This document shows positions 14,050-21,589 of a DNA stretch of 23,753 bases, piece after piece. This DNA is from Candidatus Thorarchaeota archaeon (GTDB lineage: Archaea > Asgardarchaeota > Thorarchaeia > Thorarchaeales > Thorarchaeaceae), in NCBI GenBank assembly GCA_029856425.1, contig JAHQWZ010000003.1:1-23753 (forward strand). The letters are read 5' to 3'. The notes below the pieces were generated by a model. It had not been told where the DNA came from. It did not search any database and saw nothing but the letters and a program-made list of their open reading frames with translations. Every line of letters starts with the position of its first letter. The first letter of the stretch is position 1. The position numbers and the translations under genes are program-made.

Positions 14050-14553
14050 TGATGGTATCTCCTATGTCATACTGCCTCGTACTCTGCCTCCCATGTCGAG
14101 AGGCACTCCTTTCGCGCATCATCAAGGAACTAGTACCTATCTCCAACCTTTTCATGTTCAACTACAAATGGACCCGCCGAGTCGGCTTTTTCTCATGCCC
14201 TTCTTGTGTAATGATGATTAGATGATTATGATGATTTTGTGATTGATAAACGTCTTATGACGCGCGACGGCACCTCTCTCTAGGAGTTCGAGCCGTGGCT
14301 TGTGATATGATGATATGATGATAGTAAAGCCCACCCGATTCCTTCTAGGTGGCTCTTTACATAGTTGTTCTGGACTGCTGCGTATTTGAAGGTGTCGTTA
14401 GCGCCCTCGTAGACTCGGCTCACCGCTCCTTTTCAGCCATTCGCGCCAATTAACAAGGCTAATAACGATTGCTTCTGATTTCTACATGTTCAGGAGAAAT
14501 TGCCCATTCACGAGGGCACACAGAGGCAATGCCTGTGAGGTGTTGCGCAAGGA
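14050..14553. other. 504-bp intergenic region between dnaG and a doubtful ORF
   Basis: No convincing gene. It holds runs rich in GATGAT/ATGATG (about 14211-14245 and 14303-14323), a strong hairpin at 14324-14360 and a weaker one at 14267-14296 (ACGGC / GCCGT arms). No SRP, RNase P or tRNA signature was found by eye on either strand. Confidence 0.5.
14324..14360. other. Strong hairpin in the dnaG-map intergenic region
   Basis: GTAAAG (14324-14329) pairs with CTTTAC (14355-14360); then CC with GG across a two-base bulge, and ACC with GGT past a single bulged C, around a 12-base loop. That makes 11 pairs in 37 bases. It may be part of a structured RNA, but no promoter or known RNA family is recognised. 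Confidence 0.35.
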
Positions 14554-14955
14554 ATGGGTTACAGCCTGGACAATGCCTGTCAAATACCATTTGGACGAGT
14601 CATAACGGACTCGCATGATGGGGATGTTTCCTCAGATGAGATGTGGGTCACCCAGACTTCGTACATTGACAGGTCGGTCGATGCCAATATGCCCAGCACG
14701 AGACAACTCAGTGGAGCCAGATGCATTTCTGATGCTGTGATGCTGGGAGTTAGTGGTATGGGACACAGGCATCGGCCCCTTTCTCTCAATGCCGGTGATG
14801 ACATAATTCAGAGTATTAGAAGGCGAAAGCTCGGGATTCTGATCATAGTGGTTGTCCCAATTGCTGCTCTAATTATGGGTCAGAAGATGTGGGTCAAGAT
14901 ACGTGACTTTCATCTCTTCTTTCTCCTGATGATGACTTCTTGCAACCTAGGATAA
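14554..14955 (+). CDS. Doubtful ORF with one membrane segment
   Basis: 133 codons from ATG 14554, with GCAAGGA just before. The first 85 residues are polar; one likely membrane segment follows (LGILIIVVVPIAALIMG, about 92-108), then a short hydrophobic tail. I do not recognise it. Codon choice looks less regular than in the neighbours and the polar part has little obvious helix or strand pattern, so it may be a chance frame in non-coding DNA, a young gene or a decayed one. It is not close enough to the aminopeptidase gene at 15074 to be clearly in its operon, because that gene has its own TATA-like box at 15038-15045. Confidence 0.3.
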   Translation: MGYSLDNACQIPFGRVITDSHDGDVSSDEMWVTQTSYIDRSVDANMPSTRQLSGARCISDAVMLGVSGMGHRHRPLSLNAGDDIIQSIRRRKLGILIIVVVPIAALIMGQKMWVKIRDFHLFFLLMMTSCNLG

Positions 14956-15073
14956 CAGTGCCATCTTAAATTAGTCACTTCTGTTGTTCGCATGTTCTGC
15001 ACTATTGCTCATAATGGAGAAGCTCACGTATAGAACTCCTTAAGATTACGGTCTACAGCTTTTTCAAGTAACA

Positions 15074-15967
15074 ATGACATCTCCTCATCCTGATTTCGTC
15101 AAAGCAGGTCAGATTGCAGCAAGGGTCCTAAAAGAAGTAAGTTCTCAAGTCAAGCCCGGAGTTAAGTTCCTGAGAATATGCACCCTTGCTGAAAAGAAGA
15201 TACTCGAGTACGGAGGAGGATTGGCATTTCCCTGCAATGTTTCTCTAAATGAAGAAGCTGCACACTATACAAGTCCTCACCATGACAAGAGGGTGTTTCC
15301 AAGCAAGGGTCTTGTCAAGGTAGATATTGGAGCCCACGTAAATGGATATCTTTCAGATACTGCTGTCACGGTTGATCTAGATGGTTCTTATGAAAACTTC
15401 ATTGCCTCAGCAAGTTCTGCTCTGGACGCAGCGATTGAAGTGATCCATCCAGGAGTGCGAGTGGGCGAGGTCGGTGCGGCAATTGAACGAACCATCAAGA
15501 AGCACGGCCTACGTCCAGTTCATCAACTATCAGGTCATCAACTCAAACAGTGGAATCTACATGCAGGAACAAACGTTCCTAATGTCGGAACACGCAGAGG
15601 TCCCAAGATGAATCTTGGCGAAACTTACGCAGTAGAACCGTTTGCAACGGACGGCAATGGCACTGTGAGATCATCACCAGAATCCTATATCTTTGCAAAC
15701 GTACTTAGTAATAAGAAAAAGCTGGATCGACTAACAAGCCAAGTTCGAAATGCCGCTCGTCGAAAGTTTGGCACTCTTCCTTGGGCAGCAAGATGGCTAA
15801 GTAGTTCTCGAATCGATGTGACCGCAGCACTTCATGCTCTTCTCAAAGCCGGTGCAATCAGGAGTTATCCTGTACTCATTGAGGGGAAGGGGGGCATGGT
15901 ATCACAGTTTGAGCACAGTCTGTTCATCGGAGAAAGCGGTGCTATAGTGACGACGCTGCTTGATTGA
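15074..15967 (+). CDS. map: Methionine aminopeptidase, type II (copy 1)
   Basis: 297 residues of the pita-bread fold. It removes the initiator methionine co-translationally. All five metal ligands are present: Asp84 and Asp95 (VDIGAHVNGYLSDTAV), His155 (SGHQLKQW), Glu188 (AVEPFAT) and Glu280 (SQFEHSL). The substrate-binding histidines His64 (EAAHYTS) and His163 (NLHAG) are also kept. The helical insertion of type II enzymes lies at about 200-265. A TATA-like CCTTAAGA at 15038-15045 sits about 33 bp before ATG 15074, so the message is probably near-leaderless. A related but divergent copy follows 65 bases later with its own similar box. This copy keeps the usual HYTS and QFEH forms and is the better match to a standard archaeal enzyme. 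Confidence 0.93.
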   Translation: MTSPHPDFVKAGQIAARVLKEVSSQVKPGVKFLRICTLAEKKILEYGGGLAFPCNVSLNEEAAHYTSPHHDKRVFPSKGLVKVDIGAHVNGYLSDTAVTVDLDGSYENFIASASSALDAAIEVIHPGVRVGEVGAAIERTIKKHGLRPVHQLSGHQLKQWNLHAGTNVPNVGTRRGPKMNLGETYAVEPFATDGNGTVRSSPESYIFANVLSNKKKLDRLTSQVRNAARRKFGTLPWAARWLSSSRIDVTAALHALLKAGAIRSYPVLIEGKGGMVSQFEHSLFIGESGAIVTTLLD

Positions 15968-16032
15968 GCCGATCTGAAGGCGTGTATGAAATCTCTTAAG
16001 AACCGACACTCCACGCTATTTTTGGATGTATC

Positions 16033-16938
16033 ATGGCGACCAGTGCAAATCCTGCCTATGTAAAGGCCGGGAAGATTGCAGCTCGTGTACTCGATGAAGT
16101 AAGTCAGATAGCAGTTCCTAAGACTAGAGTCATTAAGCTCTGTACAATTGCTGAAAAGAAGATAGTAGAGTATGGCGGTCGTCCTGCGTTCCCATGCAAT
16201 ATTTGCATCGATCATATCGCTGCCCATCGCACCTCACCTTGGGATGATAAAACAACTCTCCCCTCCTTTGGACTGGTCAAGATTGATGTAGGTGTCCATG
16301 TTGACGGATATATTGTAGACACTGCACTGACTAAGGATATGGATGGGTCTCTTGAGGGATTTATTGCAGCTACTGATGACGCCCTCCACGAAACACTTGA
16401 TCTAATGAAACCTGGTGTTGAACTCGGTGAGGTTGGGAAGTCGATTGAGAAGGTCATCAAGGCCTACGGGCTAAGATCAGTCAAGAACCTCACAGGCCAT
16501 AACATACAGCGTTTCAAGCTCCACGCAGGAAAGACGCTTCCTAACACTAAAACCCGAAGTCGAGAAAGGATTGAGGAGGGTGAATACTATGCTATCGAGC
16601 CATATGCGACAAGCGGGTCCGGCGAGGTATTTGGCACTGACTTCGTCTACATTTTCACCAATTCCAGCATTGACGAGCCTCTGGAAGGGACTAATGAGAA
16701 GCTTAGAGTATATCTTAGGAAGAAGTACGGCCCATTCCCTTTCACAACACGTTGGGTGAAATCGTCCAATCCGAATGTGAGTCTCCTAGATGAGTTCAAA
16801 CAGCTGCTCAAGTCTAAAGCCATCATAGGCCATCCAATGCTTGTAGAGAAGGGAAACCGACCAGTGAGTGTGTCCGAGCATACTGTCTTTGTTTCCGATA
16901 ATAATCCAATCATACTCACAAATCGTAAGGAGGGATGA
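16033..16938 (+). CDS. Methionine aminopeptidase, type II (copy 2, divergent paralogue)
   Basis: 301 residues, colinear with the preceding enzyme over its whole length but different at many positions. The metal ligands are complete: Asp85 and Asp96 (IDVGVHVDGYIVDTAL), His156 (TGHNIQRF), Glu189 (AIEPYAT) and Glu282 (SVSEHTV). His65 and His164 are kept as well. It differs around the pocket: AAHRTS instead of AAHYTS, and VSEHTV instead of QFEHSL, so its substrate preference may differ. A TCTTAAGA box at 15994-16001, about 35 bp before ATG 16033, resembles that of copy 1. It ends five bases from the convergent zinc-ribbon membrane gene. Tandem duplication is the simplest origin, but divergence indicates it is old. 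Confidence 0.9.
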   Translation: MATSANPAYVKAGKIAARVLDEVSQIAVPKTRVIKLCTIAEKKIVEYGGRPAFPCNICIDHIAAHRTSPWDDKTTLPSFGLVKIDVGVHVDGYIVDTALTKDMDGSLEGFIAATDDALHETLDLMKPGVELGEVGKSIEKVIKAYGLRSVKNLTGHNIQRFKLHAGKTLPNTKTRSRERIEEGEYYAIEPYATSGSGEVFGTDFVYIFTNSSIDEPLEGTNEKLRVYLRKKYGPFPFTTRWVKSSNPNVSLLDEFKQLLKSKAIIGHPMLVEKGNRPVSVSEHTVFVSDNNPIILTNRKEG

Positions 16939-16943
16939 GCCTT

Positions 16944-17297
16944 CTATTCAGGCTCCTCTTCCCTAACAACATATACTCCATGAATCGTCATCGAACTCTG
17001 ACATTTCGGACATTGGGCATCCATTGGCTTTAGGATATAGTCTCCTTTCTGGAAGTCTCTAATCTCCTTGAACGTACACTCTGGATTATCGCATCTTATC
17101 TCAGTGACAGTAGGCGGCGGCGGTTTCTTATCCTTAGCGTCTTGTCTCGAAGTGACAAGTGTGAGTCCGACAGACATCAGTATGAGTCCTAGTATATAGT
17201 ATCCAAAGGACCAGACGGGGTCTGACGATCCAAAGAACAGGATTGCTATTCCAGATACCGCGATGATGATTCCAAGAAACTTGCTGACTAACCCCAT
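16944..17297 (-). CDS. Membrane protein with two helices and a C-terminal zinc ribbon
   Basis: 117 residues from ATG 17297. Two membrane segments (about 5-23, FLGIIIAVSGIAILFFG, and 32-50, YYILGLILMSVGLTLV) form a hairpin, followed by a proline-rich linker and a cytoplasmic zinc ribbon with Cys69, Cys74, Cys96 and Cys99. No family is recognised. GAGGTGAT lies four bases before the ATG, and it begins at the stop codon of the DUF1512 gene, so the two are translationally coupled; GTG 17306 lies inside this ribosome-binding sequence and is unlikely to be used. Coupling to another membrane protein suggests that they act together, for instance in one complex (inference). Confidence 0.8.
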   Translation of the reverse strand: MGLVSKFLGIIIAVSGIAILFFGSSDPVWSFGYYILGLILMSVGLTLVTSRQDAKDKKPPPPTVTEIRCDNPECTFKEIRDFQKGDYILKPMDAQCPKCQSSMTIHGVYVVREEEPE

Positions 17298-17307
17298 TTT
17301 GATCACC

Positions 17308-18429
17308 TCAGAGTCCTATTCCAATAGTGTTTCCGATGCCCGCGAGGATGATCTTGTCCCCCGGTTTTGTTCTTTTCAGAATAGATGTCCTGATTCTATC
17401 AATGACATCAGGCACCGCATCAAGAATCTTCTTGTCCATAACACCTACCGCAGCAGCCTCATCCTCCTTGATGACAATGGCCTCAATGCCAATGTCGTTC
17501 TCCGTGGCAGTCTGTTCCATCGCATATTTCTCAGGGCCTGGATCGCCTATGGCTGCACCAGTTCCCTCTGAAACACGTCCCATGTCCTCCCCCTCGAGTT
17601 TCAAAGCCGCATCAATTGTGATGATTCTTGCAATCTTACCTTTGTTATCATCTACGAGCTTCTTGACAGCAAAGCCTGGTTTGCCTACTGTACCCCCAGG
17701 ACCAGTGGCCCTGAGTGCATAGACAGTACGTCCCTCGACTTCAATGGGATAATATCCGACTTCTTTGCTTATCTCATGGACATATTTCTCAGGAGTCCCA
17801 CCATACTCCCTAGCGAAGCGTGTCACAACCAAAGGTCCAATACCATCGCCAATAGGCTTCCCTTCGGCAAAAGCATCGAGGGCATCAAAGTATGCCTTGG
17901 CAAGTTTCATGATATCGGGCAGCTGCATATGAATCTGCATGATCATTATTTGACTACCTGTCTTCTTACCAATCAGGTAGAAGTGTCGGACGATACGGAA
18001 AATCAGGTCAAGAACTTGAGTCACTTCAAGGGTGTTCTCCAATGACTGATGTTCGAAGAGGGCTCCCTCGGGAGCAAGTTCCGAAACGAACTCCTGGAAG
18101 CGGTCTCTACGCTCATCCAAAAGATGGTCCAACCTTTTCAGGACCCCGGCCGGATCCAAATCCACAGGCATTATTGTGAAGTAGTCCAACCAACGAGCAA
18201 GCTCTTTTTCGACCTCTTCCTCAGGTCTACCGAATTTCTTGAAGGTTTCTATCGATCTCTGTGTCGACTCTTTCTTCATATGTTCAAGCTCGATTAAGCC
18301 CGCCTCTATCTGCTTGAGCCACTGCCACATCTGAATCCTTGCACCATAGAGGCTCATCATGATTATGAACACCAAGAATACAATATTGATGAGTCCTGTA
18401 TAATCGCCTTCTAAACCGGGAAACTGCAT
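17308..18429 (-). CDS. DUF1512-family membrane-anchored protein
   Basis: 373 residues from ATG 18429, with GAGATGAT before it. One membrane segment near the N-terminus (about 12-30, LINIVFLVFIIMMSLYGA) is followed by a helical, charged region (about 31-120, with EIEHMKKES-like sequence) and a large soluble domain rich in glycine motifs (RATGPGGTVGKPG, SEGTGAAIGDPGPEKYAME, ILAGIGNTIGIGL). This arrangement and length match the archaeal DUF1512 family, which has no known function. A TATA-like TTAAAGG near 18460-18466 lies about 34 bp upstream. It is followed by, and coupled to, a zinc-ribbon membrane protein gene. A short inverted repeat (CTCGA / TCGAG, 18440-18454) lies between promoter and start. 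Confidence 0.85.
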   Translation of the reverse strand: MQFPGLEGDYTGLINIVFLVFIIMMSLYGARIQMWQWLKQIEAGLIELEHMKKESTQRSIETFKKFGRPEEEVEKELARWLDYFTIMPVDLDPAGVLKRLDHLLDERRDRFQEFVSELAPEGALFEHQSLENTLEVTQVLDLIFRIVRHFYLIGKKTGSQIMIMQIHMQLPDIMKLAKAYFDALDAFAEGKPIGDGIGPLVVTRFAREYGGTPEKYVHEISKEVGYYPIEVEGRTVYALRATGPGGTVGKPGFAVKKLVDDNKGKIARIITIDAALKLEGEDMGRVSEGTGAAIGDPGPEKYAMEQTATENDIGIEAIVIKEDEAAAVGVMDKKILDAVPDVIDRIRTSILKRTKPGDKIILAGIGNTIGIGL

Positions 18430-18531
18430 TTTGTATCATCTCGAAAAACTCGAGTTCTCCTTTAACCATTACCTATTGGGCATAGGATTGCGTATGTTTC
18501 ACTCTTCTTGATGGTCTTGGAATAAGGAGAA

Positions 18532-18650
18532 TGTGGCAGCTTGCAGGCCTGTCACGCGCTCGCGCAGCGCACATCTCCTGCAACGACACCGGGCTTAATT
18601 TCCGAGATCGGAACGGGATCGGATGGACCCCGGCGCCTATGGCCGCCATC
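18532..18650 (-). rRNA. rrf: 5S ribosomal RNA
   Basis: The minus strand reads TGGCGGCCATAGG... then GGGGTCCATCCGATCCCGTT, CCGATCTCGGAAATTAAGCC and ends ...GCAAGCTGCCACAT. These are the conserved 5S blocks. TGGCGGC at 18648-18642 pairs with GCTGCCA at 18540-18534 to form helix I. The ends are placed from this helix to within a few bases; the length is about 118 nt. No 16S or 23S gene is near, so it is an unlinked 5S gene. It has its own TATA box 25-32 bp upstream. Confidence 0.93.
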
Positions 18651-18674
18651 AATTTCAGTGGTCTGGAGCTTTGG

Positions 18675-18682
18675 GTTTTAAA
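18675..18682 (-). promoter_or_regulatory. TATA box of the 5S rRNA gene
   Basis: The minus strand reads GTTTAAAACCC across this point, centred about 28 bp before the 5' end of 5S rRNA. It overlaps the last codons and the TAA stop of the upstream 713-residue protein gene. Confidence 0.7.
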
Positions 18683-20819
18683 CATTGTCCTCTGACAAGG
18701 TCCTTTTCATCGACCTAACCTGTGAGAGAAAACCGCTTACATCTTCATCCCAAGTCCCATTGTCTTTCAACAATCGCTGATACAGAGTTCTAGTATAATT
18801 CCACAGAGTCCTAGGCTGGAGGCACCGAATTGTCAGCTCCTCTTCTTGCCCTCTCGAAGGTAGTGCAGACAAGAGATGATGAGCATTCTCGTTGGGCAAT
18901 CTGGAGAATATAATCAGCTTCTTTCCTTCATCATCAATCATAGCCAATGAAATGGGAGTATGTTCCAAGAACGCATTTGCTAGAGGATAGACACTACCCG
19001 ATGGTCCTTGAACAATAGTAAATAACGAAACAAGACTGGGTTCATCTGGCTGATAGACCAGATTCACTATTTCCTTATCCCTTAACTGTGTCAGAACTGA
19101 CCGGATTTTAGCTCGAGTCAATCCCCAGTAATCCATGAGTCTCCTATCCTCAAGGTCAGCCAAGTAGATTGATCTAGCAGCGACGTCAAGTACCTTGGCT
19201 TCATCATGATTGATTTGATGGATTTGTGTTCCTTTCCATTTTCCATAACGTGACCTAAGCTTGCGTATAGTAACCTTTCTTGGAATGGAGTTCAGAATCT
19301 TATCTGTGGAAGTCTTCCATCCCTTACTGGAGTCGAAGAGACCATGATTCACATTCCGTGCGGACCAAGCAACTTCCATTACATTGGGAAGTACTCTTCG
19401 TACTCTCTCTGCAGAGCGAGGCGGCATTTGCATAATCTGGAGGTAGGGGGGATTCTCTCCCAATTCTCCCAGTCTTGTAATCCAGACCATGTGTCTATGG
19501 GGCCATCTATGCGCAGAGCCAAAATACGCAAGTGTATGAAGGCCAATGGCATGTGTCTTGATGTGTGCGCGGAGCTGTACGCCCGAACATAATAGAGCAA
19601 AGCGATTTATCCATGCCTTAGTGCTGCGTTTAGCTGCTGACCTGCTAACAGGTAACGAATTGGTAACCTCGTCGGATTGATTGAGGTCGACAAGGAATTT
19701 CCCAACGCGGACATACCAACTCGGAAACATTGAATCCACCTTTGCCCAGAACATCAACCAAGGAGTCTTCTCTGCAAGTGTAGGTGATGGTCGATCTGGG
19801 AGGTCCAATTGCCTTCTCTCAGCTAAATTCATGAGTCTAACATATTGTGGAGGTTCTATGCCATCGATTAGGCATTGAATGTGTCCCATAATGAGCGTTC
19901 TTAGAGTGGGAGTAGCGTTTAGTCCTGCAAAGAAGTCGACAGGATCATCCTTTGGAGTCTCTCTCTTCGTAATCCACGCGAGAAAGGCCATAAGTTCCTC
20001 GCGCACATCTGAGGGAAAGGACAGAGGGACCAAGGGCTCTAATGACTCTTGCATGTCGTTGCCAATCTGTAAATCAGGTATTACTACACCCTTCGTCAGC
20101 TCAACAATCTCATCCCAAGGAGGCGGCGGGCCTTTGAGCATCTGTAGTGCATTCTCTCTTGCTCTCTGTGGATCTACTTGACCGAAGTATCTATTCATTG
20201 AATCATTGAGCTCCCACTCCTCCTGCAGTTCCAGAACTCCGCTCTCGTAATTTCGAATCATATGACTCTCGTATATCGTATCTGTGCTAGTATCAGAAAT
20301 TGTCAGCCAATAATCCTGACTGTTCCTCACTGGTTGGATTGTAAAAGTTGCCTCATCTTTGCCACCAAGGATCCTCCCATACCATCCTTGGGTAGCAGGA
20401 GGCCAAAATGGATCAGGCATTTGCCCCATCCCTCGTGAATAACGTTTTCGTGTTACAAGATTTGGTCTGAGTGATACTTCTATTCTTTGATCAAGTTGTT
20501 CAACTTGGCTTCTGCCATCCTTTCCCACAACGATTGACGAGTCTACAAAGAAGTACTCATCCGATAGACTGGCATGGATTACTTCACCAGAGATGGACTT
20601 TATCAGAATTCCGTTGCTCGATACTACTAGTTCACTCTTCTCTCCTGAACTACTATAGACAGGTAGGCTTGTGAACCTAGTCCACTCTTTCAACCAGCTG
20701 CACACTCTTCCCAATCCAGACTTTGGGTCGAATATTAGATTATCCATGCCTGAAATGGGAACTTTCATTCCAACGAAAAGTGCAGTATGCAAGCAGTCCC
20801 TATTTGGTTCAATAGACAA
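18678..20819 (-). CDS. Large orphan protein (713 aa) with a winged-helix-like segment
   Basis: I do not recognise the family. The start is uncertain: TTG 20819 gives 713 residues, while ATG 20768 (MKVPISGMDN) gives 696; no clear Shine-Dalgarno decides. The protein is soluble, with no signal peptide or membrane segment. The first ~220 residues look strand-rich with frequent aromatics; the middle is helical and Pro/Arg/Trp-rich (SARNVNHGLFDSSKGWK, RRTKAWINRF-like sequence). Residues ~533-592 (HDEAKVLDVAARSIYLADLE, then RRLMDYWGLTRAKIRSVLTQLRDKEIVNLV) read as a winged helix, often DNA- or RNA-binding. Many basic residues follow. It lies just before the 5S gene, whose TATA box overlaps its stop. 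No phage- or transposon-like context is seen. Confidence 0.6.
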   Translation of the reverse strand: MSIEPNRDCLHTALFVGMKVPISGMDNLIFDPKSGLGRVCSWLKEWTRFTSLPVYSSSGEKSELVVSSNGILIKSISGEVIHASLSDEYFFVDSSIVVGKDGRSQVEQLDQRIEVSLRPNLVTRKRYSRGMGQMPDPFWPPATQGWYGRILGGKDEATFTIQPVRNSQDYWLTISDTSTDTIYESHMIRNYESGVLELQEEWELNDSMNRYFGQVDPQRARENALQMLKGPPPPWDEIVELTKGVVIPDLQIGNDMQESLEPLVPLSFPSDVREELMAFLAWITKRETPKDDPVDFFAGLNATPTLRTLIMGHIQCLIDGIEPPQYVRLMNLAERRQLDLPDRPSPTLAEKTPWLMFWAKVDSMFPSWYVRVGKFLVDLNQSDEVTNSLPVSRSAAKRSTKAWINRFALLCSGVQLRAHIKTHAIGLHTLAYFGSAHRWPHRHMVWITRLGELGENPPYLQIMQMPPRSAERVRRVLPNVMEVAWSARNVNHGLFDSSKGWKTSTDKILNSIPRKVTIRKLRSRYGKWKGTQIHQINHDEAKVLDVAARSIYLADLEDRRLMDYWGLTRAKIRSVLTQLRDKEIVNLVYQPDEPSLVSLFTIVQGPSGSVYPLANAFLEHTPISLAMIDDEGKKLIIFSRLPNENAHHLLSALPSRGQEEELTIRCLQPRTLWNYTRTLYQRLLKDNGTWDEDVSGFLSQVRSMKRTLSEDNV

Positions 20820-21391
20820 ATCAAATAGATTTGCTTACTACCAAGGTTCGGGGCTGAATGGTCGGCCTGGATGTGCTGTTTTCATTGTTTTGCTCACCTA
20901 CATGGAGCTGTTCGCGTTCTGTGAACGTTAACTTCTGATAGGCGAGTTGTACATTCGATAAGTCAGGAATTGCTAATAATCTGCTAACAAAAGGGTCATG
21001 GAATAGGATTTTTGAGTGGTCTTTATTACTTGGGTCATGAAAATAGCTTGTTTTCCATTCGATTAAGGCATAATCTATAAACTAGCCTCTTTACTCGTAC
21101 CGACTCTTCTCAATCTATGTAAAGGAAGCTCAATTCTTCTTTTGACATGCAAAACTCCTAGCACAGTGAGTGTGCTAATTGACCCCCAGAGTGCTGCAGC
21201 CACAACTGCATCAAAGGCCACAAACCATAGTGCCACGCCATTCAAAATAGCAGTGAAATAGTCTGTATAATAGACTGTGTACAGCTGAAAGGTGGTAGTT
21301 AAATCAGCAATTTTGACAAAAGGAAGAAAGCAAACGGAACCTAATTGACGAAAGGTTCTTAACTCGTACCCGCATCCTGCCCCTCGTTTCC
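20820..21391. other. 572-bp intergenic region before tRNA-Trp
   Basis: Mostly A/T-rich DNA. It has one possible small minus-strand frame at 21075-21245 and a TATA-like TTCTTAACT (about 21355-21363) roughly 32 bp before the tRNA. Nothing else was recognised. Confidence 0.5.
21075..21245 (-). CDS. Possible small membrane protein or remnant
   Basis: 56 residues from TTG 21245: a long hydrophobic stretch (ALWFVAFDAVVAAALWGS followed by ISTLTVLGVLHV) and a basic tail (KRRIELPLHRLRRVG). The frame stays open upstream to about 21390, against the tRNA gene, with a protein-like sequence (FRQLGSVCFLPFVKIADLTT) but no ATG, GTG or ribosome-binding site. It may be the decayed 3' end of a larger membrane-protein gene interrupted by the tRNA, or a real small gene. 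Too short to be sure. Confidence 0.3.
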   Translation of the reverse strand: MNGVALWFVAFDAVVAAALWGSISTLTVLGVLHVKRRIELPLHRLRRVGTSKEASL

Positions 21392-21528
21392 GGGGCGGTG
21401 GCCTAGTCCGGGATGGCGACGGGCTCCAGATCTAGATGCATTTCGCGTCTGAATAGCGGGGTCAAACGCTGACTGTCGTCGTAGAAGATACTCGTCGATC
21501 GTGGGTTCGAATCCCACTCGCCCCACCA
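21392..21528 (+). tRNA. tRNA-Trp (CCA) with intron at 21430-21489
   Basis: Acceptor stem GGGGCGG (21392-21398) pairs with TCGCCCC (21518-21524); discriminator A 21525 and CCA 21526-21528 are encoded. The D arm is GCC/GGC, and the T arm GTGGG-TTCGAAT-CCCAC. The anticodon stem ACGGG (21419-21423) pairs with CTCGT (21491-21495). The loop is CTCCAG + A with anticodon CCA at 21426-21428. A 60-nt intron lies between positions 37 and 38. A bulge-helix-bulge fits: bulges A36-G37|a1 and a59-t60|A38 around a four-position helix with one C-A mismatch. Five Ts follow directly. Confidence 0.93.
21430..21489 (+). other. tRNA-Trp intron (60 nt)
   Basis: Located at the canonical site after position 37, it begins ATCTAGATG and ends GTAGAAGAT. 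The central helix would pair positions 32-35 (CTCC) with GAAG at the intron 3' end (three of four pairs). Inside, GATG can pair with CGTC. Two CTGA tetramers occur (21449-21452 and 21469-21472), but no proper box C, so a C/D guide function is not supported. Confidence 0.8.
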
Positions 21529-21533
21529 TTTTT
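21529..21533 (+). terminator. T-run after tRNA-Trp
   Basis: TTTTT directly follows the encoded CCA. Oligo-T is a usual termination signal for archaeal tRNA genes. Confidence 0.5.
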
Positions 21534-21557
21534 CAATTTCACATTGGGCAGTCGAGA

Positions 21558-21566
21558 GTATAATAA
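21558..21566 (+). promoter_or_regulatory. TATA box of rnhB
   Basis: GTATAATAA is centred about 28 bp before ATG 21590, so transcription should begin at or next to the start codon (leaderless mRNA). Confidence 0.6.
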
Positions 21567-21589
21567 GCAAGATTGAATGGTCACAAGAC

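Noticed and set aside
13029..14225. Several ORFs of 63-134 codons opposite or out of frame with dnaG
   Set aside because: Shadows of dnaG; none has a domain or ribosome-binding site, while dnaG is certain.
14282..14299. TTCGAG T-loop-like sequence suggesting a tRNA
   Set aside because: Flanking bases do not form a T stem and no acceptor or D arm can be built.
14280..14423. 47-codon minus-strand ORF starting at GTG with AGGAG two bases before it
   Set aside because: Spacing too short for a working ribosome-binding site, and the length is within chance; the hairpin at 14324-14360 lies inside it.
21430..21489. Box C/D guide RNA inside the tRNA-Trp intron
   Set aside because: Two CTGA tetramers are present but no box C, and the bases before them do not match the anticodon region.
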